DNA of 64,000 bases, taken from NCBI GenBank assembly GCA_034401135.1, contig JAWZSP010000008.1, positions 806,001 to 870,000 of the forward strand, given 5' to 3'. Of the stretch, positions 35,201 to 47,787 are shown piece after piece. Source of the stretch: Volutella citrinella. Taxonomy: Eukaryota; Ascomycota; Sordariomycetes; Hypocreales; Nectriaceae. The notes below the pieces were generated by a model. The model made no database searches and was not told the DNA's origin. It saw only the letters and a list, made by a program, of their open reading frames with translations. The translations under genes and the position numbers were made by a program. Numbering within the stretch: position 1 is the first letter of the stretch; each line of letters starts with the position of its first letter.

Positions 35201-36329
35201 TGCAAATATCCACTGGTTGGCTAGGTTAGAATCGTGTGGCGATGTGGGATTCTACGGCGAAGCTTGACATACCATCCGAATCATCCGAGCACAGCAAGTT
35301 GCCCGAGGAGCCAAAGAGATTGACTTTGATATCGTGGCCCGGCCACTCCTCGTTGAAGATCTTCTCGAGCTTGGACACCAGCTTTTGACGATTCTGCTCG
35401 ACCTTCTCCGTGGGCAATAATTTGTCGTAGAGTTCCTTAATATCCGTAGCCAGCTTACGCTCCTCCTCTTCCGACAGTTTGCTCTTGACCGTCCGCAAGT
35501 CCAGCTTCTCCAGACGGTCATTGCCAACAGAGTACGGTATCCTCCTCCTCGAATTGATCTGGGCAGTCTCGTATTTACACCCACCTAATCGAGGCGGCAG
35601 CGGCCGTAGTGACGGCAAGGTGCTGTTGGTTTCGGAGTATGCGGAGCGAGGGGAGTGGTTATTCGTGGCGGTAGGTGAGGGCTCCCGGTCTTCGAAGGAG
35701 AACTGCCGCGCATGCTGATGAGGTGTTGAGGGAACCGAGCTCGAGTGCGCTTGACTCTGGACGGAGGCGGCTGCCCGCCGGGGAGGGGCCTTGGATTGTT
35801 CACCCGCCTGCTTCGGGGGCATCTTGGCGGGTACCTCTTTTGATGCTATTGCGGAGCGACTCTTTTCTGAGTTTTGATGTGACCGACTCCCATGGCCTCC
35901 TCCCGTGTTCCCCTTTCCGGTGGAGCCGTCCTTGAGCGATGTCTTGCTAGCAGATCGCGGTCGGGGCGCAGACTGGGCGTGGGAGGAGGAGACTACGGGA
36001 GGGAGCGGCGGCGTCTGCAGACCGCCTCCTCTGGCGGGCGAGATGAGCCTGTTGTAGTGGAGGAGCTGGGCCTGGTAGATATTGGATTGCTGGGGGAAGA
36101 GGAAGGGGAGGAAGTCGAACGGCGCTGCCTGAAAGTGAGGAGAAGCGTTGGCGGCCGCAGCGTCGAGGATGTGGGTGCCGTCGTAGGCGTTAGGGCTCTG
36201 AGCGGTGGTCGGGATCTGCGTCGGCGGCGAGGTATTGGCGGTCGTGGTGGTAGAGCTTGTCGATGTCGTGGCCCAGGGACTTGGGGGGTAAGGATGCTGG
36301 GGTTCGGCCGTGGTGGTCTGGGTGTCCAT
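32262..36329 (-). CDS. Cid1/Cid13-type non-canonical poly(A) or uridylyl transferase, 1294 aa
   Basis: Four exons on the minus strand: 36329-35273, 35212-35141, 35072-34854 and 34798-32262 (introns 60, 68 and 55 nt). The nucleotidyltransferase core starts near residue 335 with 'FGSSGNLLCSDDSDVDICI'. The catalytic acids are D352 and D354, with the third at D405 ('LACDMNVN'). Then come 'DPRVRQLAMIIKYWTRRR', 'GGTLSSYTW' and the PAP-associated block 'CVEEPFNTSRNLGNTAD' (560-576). These assign it to enzymes that add A or U tails to RNAs for decay or regulation; which base it prefers cannot be read with certainty. It is unusual in its 300-residue disordered N-terminus (Ser/Pro/Gln-rich) and a 700-residue C-terminal tail with an RGG cluster (638-648) and an Asn run (650-657), features of RNA-granule proteins. 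Frame is kept through all introns. Confidence 0.92.
34177..34201. repeat. Trinucleotide (GTT/ATT)n tract coding for Asn run
   Basis: An imperfect trinucleotide repeat within the tailing-enzyme gene, read on the minus strand as AAC/AAT codons. Probably variable in length between strains. Confidence 0.8.
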
Positions 36330-38016
36330 AAGGAGCGAGCGAGCGAGCCCCGGGACTGGCGAAGGAGTAGGGGAGCGGCAATCGTCGTGACAGTGTGCGA
36401 GGATCTGGGGCGAGATTCACTCGACAACGGCCGGGTTGAGCAGGATCAAGGTCGGCCCAGGAAGGGTGACGACGTGCAAGTTCGGGCGCTCGAGCAGGGC
36501 GTGTCGCCTCCGCATCCACTCGAAACCAATGATGGGAGACAGACGAGCACGACGGCAACAATCAATGTTCGAGCGAGAGTTCGGCGCCGGTCTTGGCCTG
36601 GTCCGGGGTGGTAAGGAGGCAACAAGAGGCCTGAGCCAGCGTCGAGAGGGTGGCGGTGATGCGGCGGCAGGAAGGAACGAGATGGAGGCCTGGGAGGGGC
36701 GGACGAGGAGACGAGATGAAGGATCAGACGGAGTAGAGCATGGAATGACAGCGTCTGGTTGAGCTGGCGAGGGACGAGATCAAAACCCGAGGCGCGCGGG
36801 ATAATGATGGATGGATTGAGGAGGATGAAAGCACTGTGGGGATGGGGGGTGGCCTGCCAAAAGGGGTCGTTCGGTGCGAGAGACGCCGCCGGGTCGACCT
36901 GACGCGCGCGTGGGGGAGGGAGCGAGCTGCTAATGCGAGAGCTGTTGCTGGCAGGGTCGGCGCTGCTAAAGAGCGAGGGGAGTGAGCGCTGCTGGTTGGA
37001 AACAGTGGGAAGAGTACCTTCGGTCTTTGGTTTGGAACCTTGTACAGAACGCCGGGGATGATTAATACTGGAGCATACAGGAGGAAGCGCTGGCAGCGGC
37101 AGTAGCAGTGCGGCGGCCGGCCAGGTACTGCACGTTCGACAAGGAGGTAGGCACGGCTACTGCTGGTAGGGGAGGGGGAGAAGCCAGCAGGGACGACTCG
37201 ACCAGGAGGAACGTGCGCGGGACCGGGGCAAGTCTCGGTAGATTGAACGAGAATGGGGATGGAAGGGGAGAAAGAGAAGCCGGGGAATGGACGAGTATGG
37301 CTGCGCGCGCAGTGCAGTGGCAGTGAGTGAGTGATTTGGAAGTGAGTGGCAGGTAATAATTCGGGGGAGGAGTAGGTTGAGTGCGAGAGAGTAAATGCCT
37401 ACACACATGAACGAGCCAGCCAACGAACGAAGCGAGCGAGACGAACGAACCTCTCCTCCAAGTGCCGTCCGTCCCAGCACGCGGTCGTTCTGTTCTGGAT
37501 CTGCTGGGCTGGGCTGGGCCTGCCTGGTGGCTCGCCGGCCAGTGCGTGTGGGTGACTGGGTGTGGGTTTCGTCGTGGGTGTGTGGTGTGTGCTTGGGGAT
37601 GCAGGTTGGCGGCTGGCTGTGGGGAGAGAGGCGTGCAGCACTGCACTGTACCACAGCATCGGTGGGCCCGAGCCCGAGCCTGAGCCTGTGAGCAGCTGCC
37701 CGCCCATAACTCGGGGGTCAGCCTGCGTCCAAGGTACCTGCACACATGCTGACGCCCTGTCGCTGTCGCGCACTGTAGCTGTCAGATCAAATTGTAAGTA
37801 GCCACCTCAGCCCGGTTGCCCGACAGATACAGGTACGGCAACCATGGTTACTGTGCGAGAATCAGGGCCAGACACGGAGTACTGGCGGTGCGGTTGCCTG
37901 CCCACATGCGTACCTGCCGCACTTAAGGTGAGGCAGTCGGCCAATACAGATCGGGCTCCTACTGGTGTTCCTGAACTCCTGCGAAGTGGTGCCCTAGTAG
38001 CTTAGTGGCCATCTAC

Positions 38017-38049
38017 GCCATGCCATGCCATGCTATGCGATGTCATGCC
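38017..38049. repeat. Degenerate (ATGCC)n pentanucleotide
   Basis: GCCATGCCATGCC followed by decayed copies (ATGCT, ATGCG, ATGTC, ATGCC). Confidence 0.75.
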
Positions 38050-41000
38050 TCGTGATGCCGATATAGGTGAGAGCGATGTCCAGCGGACAGACGGGAGCAG
38101 TGCCAGGCCAAGACACCACAAAAAAGCTCCACAGACACGGGGGGCATCCCCAGCACAGTGCCATGAAGTGGATCCTAGCATATGGATATGCGGACCAAGA
38201 CTGCCCGGTAATAAAAGAGCAATAGCAAGTGCAGTAGCAAGCACAGAAGGTAGAGGACAGTGCCAAACACAGTGCTCATCGACAATGGCGGACAGATGTT
38301 AGACAGCCACCAACCATAATACTACTGCTACTTTCGTAATGAAGGGAAGGAGGAAGGACGCCGATGCCACGGACGCTATTCCCAACAACAGATCAGCCTT
38401 GGTTAGGTCAGGGCGTGGACACAAATCGTAGGTAGCCTTTGGAGGCACATACGCGAGGCTAGTGGGTATGACGGGGAGGGGAAATGGCCCCACCACAGCC
38501 AAGCAGCCTTTGGGCCAAAGACAGAGGGGCCATAGGTGCTTGCCACAATTGTGAATGACTGTCACCTCACAATAAGTGACACAAAGGCGGCAAAAATCGA
38601 CCACCCACCCGTCGTAACAGCGCGAGGAGGGCTGTATTGGCGACGGTTTCGAAGTGGTGGATGGAAGTATTCATACCCTGCTTAGCGGATCAATTCATCA
38701 TCATCTGGATGCAATATGCAGTCTCCCAAGCATCGCAGGAGGGACACCGGGGCAGCAGATTGGCGACGGGAGGCTAGCATGACGTGGGCATGGCTAATTT
38801 GGAATTACATAGGTAGGCATCATACCCGGTCCGTAGAGTTTGTAATTGAGCCGTCCACAACAAGTGGATAGGGTTGCAGTTGATGGGCCCGTTGCCATAC
38901 TGCCCTGCCAGTGGCGATGCGGATTGTTAGTGCCATGTTGGTAGCAACAGCAACGACGACGACGACACGAACAACAAGACAAGCGCAGTCAACGCCTTGC
39001 TAGGCCAGCACCAACGTAGGAATAGCAGTAGGAGCAGCTGTGGCATGAGAGTGCCCACGATTTGCATCTTGCGTCCCAATTGGGCTCTCCCAATACTGCC
39101 AGCACATAATACTTGCTAACCGATGTTGGCCATTGACCAAGCCAGCACGAGAATGGATCTCGCCGCCAGCCCGCTTACCGCACCTACGGTATTCACCAGC
39201 TCACTCGGCGCCGCCTTGAGAAGCGGCCTACCGTCACAGACCCGCCTTGTCAAACAAGCCACAGCTGTTCGACCGGCATGTGGGTGAAGGATAAACTTGG
39301 ATCTTGCTCAGCAAGCCACAGGCCCTTACGCTAGTAGGTTTGAAGGGTGGTGTTCTGGCTGGCGAGCCGCGCCGCGGAGCTGGGGCAGATTCATTCACCG
39401 GACACACAACTCTCCATGGATCATTTCAGGAACCTGTAGCCAAGAGAGACTCTCGATCAGCAGCTGCATGAAGGTTTATTACTTCAGCTCGGCTCAGCTA
39501 GGCTATTCGCCCCTTGGCCCCCAACCCTGAGCAGCCACCGAGAATCACCATGCTGCTGGCCTGTTGTCGCCGCCACAGCCGCGGATGTACGTGGTAATAT
39601 GTCACGGTTGTTGCAGTTGGGACACAGTGCATCTGATATCTTAGGCGCACGGGGCTATCCAAGTGAAGAAAGCGGATAGCGCACCTCCCACCCAGCCCAT
39701 CATGAACGGCGATGACGATTTGAGTACGAGGTGACTGTAGAGTTTGGCTGTAACATGACATCCAGCCACATCACAAATCTGGGCAATGCTAAGGCGTCTG
39801 GCTGTGTCTCCATCCCCAGCATGCGCTCCCAGGCCCAGACCGCTTAATATTGTGACGAATACCGCTCTCCGTCCTTAATCCCGTACGTACAAAGTGCCTA
39901 GCACGGCACAGAGACAGGCAGGATGGGGTTTGTGTCAGAAATCCCAGATGTTGATGGGCCCCAGCTGGACCCTGACGCCATGCTCACGCGCCCCTCCTCC
40001 CGAAGGCCTTCTCCCAAAGGGGGTTGTTTGGGACGCCCCGACAGGTAGCCGATCGCTGGATGTCCCGTGCCAATCCCGAAAGCCGCTGCCTGAGGTGCAA
40101 AGCAACCTGGAAGCGCTGTACCTGGTCCTCAGAAACCCTGGCGGCACCCTTCACCTCGCTGGGAAAGAGGGGGATGCCTGTCGCTGCCGGGACTTTGTTA
40201 CAGGTTCGCTGTGACAGGTGGCAGGTGCCGCCCTGGGAGGGGATGGGCAGGTCCTCCAATTCCCCTCAAACTCAGTTGGCGGCAGCGCAACCGGGGACAA
40301 CGACTAGGACTCAACCAACACCTTGCCTTTTGAGATTTGCTGATCCCATGAGGCGATGAACACTCGGCAATTTAATACCAATTAGTCAATCGGTTTCTTC
40401 TTGCAGAGCCCGGAACAAAGAGGCGGCGCAGATCATCCGCATTTTTCACAAGGGCCACAGCGTTCGTTCTGGGCTACAAGCGTAGCGTCAGGTGATTTGC
40501 GTTGAGTCGCCTCTCAAGTGAACCTGCCGCCATCTCAACAATACCACAGAAAGGCTGGAGAGTTCTTGCTCGCATGTGAGTTAACGCGTGCACCGTGACG
40601 CAGCCAACAGCCTGCCGTCTATTCCCACTACTCGCTATTTGCCCTTCATTCTTCGATTCACAACCGCTTGTCCTGATTCTAAGCTTCCCGATGGCTCAAT
40701 GCTGGCGCGCCGCAAGGGCTGTGGGCAGCATACCCACTGGCTTCCAGTTCTGCATTGACCAAATTACGCACCCAGGCCGAGGCCCGTGTGCCCTACTTGC
40801 GTGGTGAAGTCCTGTTGGCTGCTGGCCATTGCTTCTGCCAAAGCACAATGCCGATGGCGATTCACGCCGTCACAGGTATGCTATCCTACCTAATGTGGTA
40901 AATAAGGCCCTGCTACCCAAGCGCTACAGGGCTTAATTATTCGTTAGATCTAGATGCCACCTGGCTAAGGTAGCCCGCCAAGCGGCCAGCCTGGACCAGC

Positions 41001-42436
41001 CATGTCAAGCTACCCATAATTACAGTACCGTGGACTCCGGGCAAGCCTCATTTCGCTGCCATGCCGCCGCCACTGGATAATGTCTCCTCGGGCTCTGGCA
41101 ACGTCGTTGGCGGCACACCATTGGTAGTAATCCTCCGCGCACGAAATTTAAGGGAATGAGGGATGGCTCCTTATTTTGAATGATGATGTTCGGAGTTGTC
41201 GGCTTCCTTTCGAGCATCCAAAGCTGGATTCACGATACTCCTGGACATCACAAGAACAAAGACCCCGCCTCAGTGAACCTGGGGCAGCGACACCCTTACT
41301 ACGTGCCAGGAGCGGCATACATCATAGAGCGAGTTGGGATGGATGGGCGAATGTGATTGACCAAAATGAAGCAGTCGGCCGAGCGACCCTGTCCTTCATG
41401 GCGCGAATCATTGATGAACAATCTACGCCGCGCTCGTCGATGTATCAACCCCGAAAGATGTTGCTCCCGGATTTCTCAGCAGAGCAGCCGGATTGACTGA
41501 CGAAGGCCCCCGGCTGCCAGCGACCGCGATCTACCTAGGGGCCGGCCGTGGACGGACGGCTTTCAGATCATGTACTGGCCACAGCTCCTCCCCCCTCTTG
41601 ATGCCGCCCGCTGGTCGGCTCGATTCTCGCTCAAGTCTCTCAAAGTCCCTGCTGCTTCTCTGTCTGCGCACTCTACTCCAGAAGCTAGCGCGCTGGGTGG
41701 TTCCCACCCGCTTTCCTCGTTGGGCTCGCCGGACTGTCGCTCCCCTTCCATTTCCCACCACGGCCCACAAGGCCAAGGGAATGGCGCACCGCTGGCCGCG
41801 GCGTCCTACATGTACCACGCAGTATTCTTGCAGACACTCCATGATCCTGGTCAACTTCACTTGAATCTCGTGTCGGATTCCTACCAACACCTCCGGTGAG
41901 CTCGTGTTGGTATTTCGGGAGCATGTTCGTCCTGGAGCCAAGATCATCGTCACATGATGGCGATGAATCCATTACGAAGCACGGGAACGGAGCACGCTCG
42001 AGGCTATCGATCGGTGAATGGAAAGTAATGTCCGCCAATTCCCGTTTCGGGGATTCGCTGGCCATTGTTGCTGCGGCTTGACTGACACCTCTGTGTCCTG
42101 TATTCCGTGTTCCAAGCTCCTCCTATGCTCCTGGTCCTTAGCTGCAGCGCTTACTCCTCGCTCCCGACGCCGAGCCCGCTCCTTGCCCTGTCATGAGTCT
42201 GCTGTATGCATGATCAGTGCGCTCACTCTCACCCCATGCGACTGAATCTGGTGGCTCTTCGTCCGCACAATGACGGACTATGGGTCTGTCCTCCGTGTCC
42301 CTTTGAGGGATCCCCCGGACGGACGAGCCGTGGCCCACCCTCCCGTTAACGTTGTGACCGTCGTTGCACACTGTCGCTGCGTCGCACCTTGCGAGCCCAT
42401 CTGAGCGGTCCCTTGCCAGAGAAGCTGGGCGCACCA

Positions 42437-42463
42437 AGGCAGGGCAAGGCAAGGCAAGGCGGC
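42437..42463. repeat. (GGCAA)n pentanucleotide
   Basis: Four consecutive copies, slightly imperfect at the edges. Confidence 0.75.
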
Positions 42464-44940
42464 GGATCACCACCGTCACCTCCGTGTCTATTCCTGGAAT
42501 GCGGGCTCCGCATTCTGTCGGGGAGCACCGGCGGGTCTGCGCCCTGATGATGGATCTTCTCCTCAGTCGTTGTGGCTGTCCAAAGCCCCCCCGAGCCGTA
42601 TTACTGTGTACACGAGATCCGCCACCTCTATATTCTGACCTTGGCTTACCTTGTCTCGCCTCCGGGCCAGGCACACCAATCCACAATCAATCCTCCTGCG
42701 CCAGCGCCCAGGCGCATCGACGGTTGCCCGAAGCGCTGCACCCGCGCCACTCCGCATTCTACTACTGCGGCATGTACATCGGTATGGCATGGGAGGTTGC
42801 GATCTCACTCCCCGGGGCTGCCATCCATGAAAACTACCTATGCTGTGGCACAGTGTGATATGCAGGACCAGCTGTTGAGGTCAGCCCCAGCCGACTTTTG
42901 TCTCGCCGCTGGCCTCAGCGGAGCAGGCCAAACCCCCTCGTGCTGCTGAACGGACCGCCGCCTCGTGTTGCCATTCGTTATGGCTCGTGATGGGGTACTG
43001 GATTCGGAACCATGGCTGCATTCCCCTCAGCTTCGTTTTGCCATCTACCTAGACACGCAAGTGGTGGTTCAGGCCCATGCCTGGGGTTTCCCGGCACGTC
43101 ACGGCCTGAGGAGTCGAATCGTCGACGCCAATCATGCAATGCAACCAACCGCTTGATGGGCATCCCGCACATCCGATGCGGGATGATGAATGGCCCGGCC
43201 GGCTCTCCGCTCACATCATACGGGCCTGCCGCCTCGAACCACAGCTCTCCCCGGGGCGGGTTCCTGTCTCTGTGCGAGGTCTCAATTTGGCAATCTCGGG
43301 GCGCCTCGTATGCTCGCTCAGCCTGAAGGAGACGCGTTGGCTGATGCGAGGCTCCTTGGTCTCGGTGCTTATTCGAAAGATGTTTCCCTGTGACCTCGTC
43401 GACACTGGTTGCCCAATGCAGTTGCCTCTGGGATCTCTCCAAAGTACACCGTAAGCAATTTAGATATCGGGGGAAACATCTCTGTCTCGGGCCGCTTAGT
43501 AGAAGAGGCGAGAGACATTCCCAACAAGCCCAGCCGTTGCGCTTTGCCTCTACCCCTCCGCGTGACCCCCTCACTGCTCCTATGACCTCAGCCTCTCTGT
43601 TTCTAACTCTGCACGACATCAAAGCATCTCTTCGACTTGGTTGGCTGCCTTACTTGGGCTGCATGGCTAGGTTGCCAGGCTGCGTCGTGCGTTGCCATCT
43701 TCAGCCGTGCCTAAGACATGCGCTCCGCATACTGCAGAAGCCTCATGGGGCGTGTCGATCTCTTGATGGCCCCCAGCTGCCAATCACGGGCTATGAAGGG
43801 TTGGGTAGCAAGCCGTCGGGCAGGCTTCTGCCTCATTGCACCGGGATGTGCCTCAGCTGGGCGTCGGAGGCGGTGCCAACTGGCAACTTCAGGTCCCATT
43901 CATGGCACCTAAAATCAGCTGCCACGGCGCCAGGCCCAGGGAGCGATGCGGTTATGCGTCTGGGGAAATGAGACGATGGGTGCGCGGATTAGACAACCAC
44001 TTTTGCCAATAATCGTGATTTTGAGCACGACAAGAACCGTGTATAGGAATCCAACCCCTATCCCCTGTCGATTCGCCAGTTGCATGGCTTAGCCTGTCGA
44101 TGTGCTTCTGAGTTCCCGTGGTTTCTGCGTGCCCGCATGTGTCTGGGGCTTTGCAGGTATGATGGCTCATTTGAGGGTTTACAAGCTACGTCTGCAAAGG
44201 CTCACTGATGGTTCCTTGCAATTCGTATCGCTGGCTGAGTAGTAGTTGATACTAACAAGCAACAATATAACAATTTCGGTCTTGATTGGTCAATTGGGAG
44301 AAGCATGGGCTTTCTCTTACGACATGTTTTGATTATTGAACCTCCACCATGACGCACGATGCCTACCTCTGATGACCCTGCCACTTTCAAGACAGTCGGC
44401 ATAGACAACAAGTTGAGTGCAACATGTATTCGCAGTATCAGTTTAACGTTTGTCTGTCCTTTGAGGAGGGCGTGCCTATAGATATTGAGTAATGTAGTCC
44501 CGTGAAAGTCGACTTGCACATATGGCTGGAGCTGGCCCACAACCAAAACGGACGGAACAAAATCACATCATTTCTTCGGCACTTTGCAGTCAATGCCAGG
44601 CAAGTATACTTGCTTCGTAAACCGGGAAATCGCAAGATTGCTGCTGCCAGACGCCTCCACTCTTGGGAGTGAGCCGTTCACAACGATGGGGGCGGTCCCT
44701 CCCTGATGCAATGCGAGAAAACAGCTGCAAAACATTGTCGGCACGCATACGTCCACGGTGCAGCCAACAGCTCATCGTGGCGAGCCAGCATTGACAGCGG
44801 GCACTACTACCTGTCGCGTGTCGTTGCCAATATGATTGGGGCCCGGCGCGTGGTGGAGTGTTTGGTCCCGACAGCTTGCAGTCTGGAGACGACGTGGGGG
44901 AATCATGTCTGTCAGTCCCTGCCATGATGCTTGCTTTGAT

Positions 44941-44960
44941 GCTTGCTTGCTTGCTTGCTT
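44941..44960. repeat. (GCTT)5 microsatellite
   Basis: Five exact copies, preceded by two decayed copies from 44929. Confidence 0.9.
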
Positions 44961-45908
44961 TTCGGCCATGGGTGATATTGGTGCGCTAGGAAGGGGATTC
45001 TAGTCTTCAATCTTGGGCACTGGTCCGCCCGAGATGGGCGCAAGACGTCCGGCGTATCAGTGGTGTCTTGTCTGTGGAGTGGAATTCTGGAATCTGTCAT
45101 GGAACTCAATTGATGGATATATTCCGTCACCACCCAGGCCGACTGGGGTCCTAGGAGCAGTCCCTGAACCACAAAGAGGCAGGGTGGGTGGTGGACATTC
45201 AAATTGCCAGAACCCCTGTAGCGCCGCTAGCCCGGCCTGGACACCCTGGATCGCCCTGTCGCGTGCTGCGCAGATGGCACATACAGTGGAACAGCATGCC
45301 CCTGGACACAGCGGCTGTGGGCGTCATGGTGCGCCGGCGAACCCCCCCCCAAAGACCCCCTGCCCGCCCAGCTAGCCCCGAGCCAGCACTGGAGGAGGAG
45401 AGTACGTGCTATTAGTGGAGGGGAGACACTCGGCAGCACCAGCTCATCTGCAGATGCTGGCGCAGTGGAGATTCCCATGACAACCTCGTCTCGTCCAATT
45501 GCTCGCCCGCCCCCTTTTCGCAGCAACGCAGCAACTGCAGCATCTCTGCCCGGCCCGATCCGCGAGCCCCGGAGCCTCCACGCCCGCGACGCTGCGCTGT
45601 CCGCTCCTTTCTCAGTCCCAGCCTGCCACTCCTTTCTTTTTCCGCGTCTCGATATCTGGCCCGCATCCTTGCCAATTGGCCTCTGCTTCCCTCGCCTCTC
45701 TTTCCCCCCTCTCCGTCCGTCTGTCTCTCCGCCCGCGTCGCTTGGCTTCGCTGTGGCGCCGCTCCGTCAGGCTGGCAATTCATCTCATCACGTAGTAGTC
45801 TTGTCTTGGGGCCACCGCTTCGCTTACACCCGAACACCACCTCACTTACTACCCCCCTCCCCCCTGGACGGCCGGCCTTGTGCCAGCCCACTACGTACCG
45901 TTGCCACA

Positions 45909-46926
45909 ATGCTGTCCAGCTTTACGACCAAGCTGGCCCTCAAGAAGGTTGGCCTTCCCACCGACATCCTGGACATGTCCGGGTCCACCTCCGGCCCGGG
46001 CCCGAACAAGCTCCGGAAGCAGCCGCCGGACCCGTACGCCGACAACGACGCCGGCTGGGGCAGCTGGATGTCTGTCAAGTCGCTGCCGCTCTCGGTCCAG
46101 CCCTGGCTCTCGCCGCCGCCGCCGCCGGTTGCCCTGGGCCGTGTTCCGGGCATCGGGGCCAAGGCTCCGACGGACCGCGAGCGTCGCCTTGTCCTGGGCG
46201 GCGGACGCAGGACCCTGGTCGTATTCCTCCGCTGCGTTGGCTGTGCGTGTAAGTCAGACCCCGTCCATCTCCCGCTGCTCCCTGTGCATGCCACGCGCTC
46301 TGCTCATCCCGAGTCTCTCATCTGCCCCGCCGTGCGGCTTGATGGATACGGCAAGGATGGCATGCCTTGCACTTGACCGGTGGCTACTTGATGGGATCCA
46401 TTTGGCTGACGAACATGGCGTCCTTCTCCGGTGCATAGTCGCCCAGAAGACGTTCCTCAGCCTGCGTTCGCTGGCAAACCGCTACGATGACGCCCTGACG
46501 TGCATCGCCGTCTCGCACGCCTCTGAGCAGGCCACCAAGAAGTGGATTGACTTGCTGGGCGGTGCCTGGACCGTCCGTGTCATCATCGACGAGGAACGCG
46601 AGCTGTATGCCCTGTGGGGACTGGGGCTCGCTGGCGTATGGCACCTATTCAACCCGACATCCCAAGCCCAGGGCTGGCGTGAGACGGGCTGGCTAGGTAA
46701 CGAGGTGGCCGATGCTATTACTCGGAGGGGCATTCAGCAGAAGCCCAAGCCTGCGAATAGCAACGGCGAGGAGGAGGACGGACCGATGACGGTCATGGGC
46801 AACAAGTGGCAGGAGGCCGGTGCGTTTGCTATTGACGGCGCCGGCAACGTCATCTGGGGCGGTAAGGCGCTGAGAGCAGACGACGTCATGGATCTAGAGA
46901 ATGGGGCCAAGGTGCTGATGGCGTAG
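45909..46926 (+). CDS. AhpC/TSA-like thioredoxin-fold protein (PRXL2-type), 275 aa
   Basis: Exons 45909-46248 and 46439-46926 are separated by a 190-nt intron (GTAAGT donor, GGCTGAC branch site, CATAG acceptor, phase 1). The spliced junction creates 'FLRCVGCAFAQK', with C109 and C112 at the position of the redox centre after a strand-forming 'TLVVFL'. Downstream blocks such as 'WIDLLGGAWTVRVIIDEERELYALWGLG' match the family of peroxiredoxin-like 2 (AhpC-TSA_2) proteins. The first 100 residues are Pro/Gly-rich and poorly structured. A CxxC centre suggests thiol redox activity, but most fungal members are uncharacterised. It is probably cytosolic; no signal peptide is seen. Confidence 0.85.
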
Positions 46927-47787
46927 AGGGCCTGTTAACGGACGAAATGCGTGACGTGACTTACGAAGGAGTAATGATGCTGAAGCGTTTGGATGAGCAC
47001 ATGGACGGAACATGAAGGAGCACAGGGAGATATACACGGCGCTTTAGGTTGACGAAGCATTATAGGTAATACTCGGAGTAGCTTGGCGCATGTAAAACCA
47101 AAAGCGGACGAACTATAGCGCCCATATGATATCGGCAGCGGCTTGAGACAGACATGCAACCCTCAACTGCGCCTCTCTCCTACATGCCTCCGCTCTGAGT
47201 CACCACTCTTGTCAGCAGGCAGAGCAGCAGATACAGAGCGTCGATAGGGCTGTCTTTGCGTCTGCGAACTGTCATGTGAGGCCAATGCTATTGGCCAACA
47301 CACCGGACACACACCGGAAAGTAAACGGGGGTTTCGATGGCCGCAGGAGTCTTTCTTTGTAGGTATTCTCAGGCGAGCCCCATTTATTATATCCAAGCAA
47401 GGCAATATAGACTTGATTATGCTCTATAGATTATTGGACATCATAAATACCCTCAAATACTGGTTACAGAGGGTGAGGCAGAATTGCTAGGTGGCATATT
47501 CCATGCCGAGAGATGCTCTCATCAGGTGCGTCGATTCACGGGTTGCTGCAGCAGGTAAATGCTGAGACCCAGAGACCATAGTCACACGATACCGTTCCAT
47601 CCTTTAACAGCAAGAAGCTCGCCGTATTTGACTAAAGGTCGTGGAAGGCCTTTAAGGGTAGACGTGAACAGGTTGGAATAGTGTCAAGTCGCAGACGCCC
47701 ACCCACTCGACTTACTAATCGGCGGGGCAATATCATCTTGATCGCATCAGGCAGCAGCGGACAAATCAAACCAGATCACCAACTGCC
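46927..47787. other. Intergenic
   Basis: About 860 bp with an AT-rich patch near 47380-47470. 3' UTR and promoter only. Confidence 0.55.

Larger units (their letters stand above)
36330..45908. other. Intergenic, 9.6 kb, no gene supported
   Basis: The largest empty block. The first 1.4 kb is the purine-rich (plus-strand) promoter and leader of the tailing-enzyme gene. The rest has stops in all frames every 100-200 codons. The longest frames (for example 43390-43971 and 42138-42686) have no domain, no adjoining intron and no compositional sign of coding. Three short tandem repeats occur. A long non-coding RNA or a very short gene cannot be excluded. Confidence 0.55.

Noticed and set aside
35892..36614. 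240-codon plus-strand frame over the start of the tailing-enzyme gene
   Set aside because: Arg/Gly-rich shadow of the low-complexity N-terminus and its leader.
43390..43971. 193-codon plus-strand frame
   Set aside because: Lacks recognisable features and overlaps other similar-length frames on both strands.
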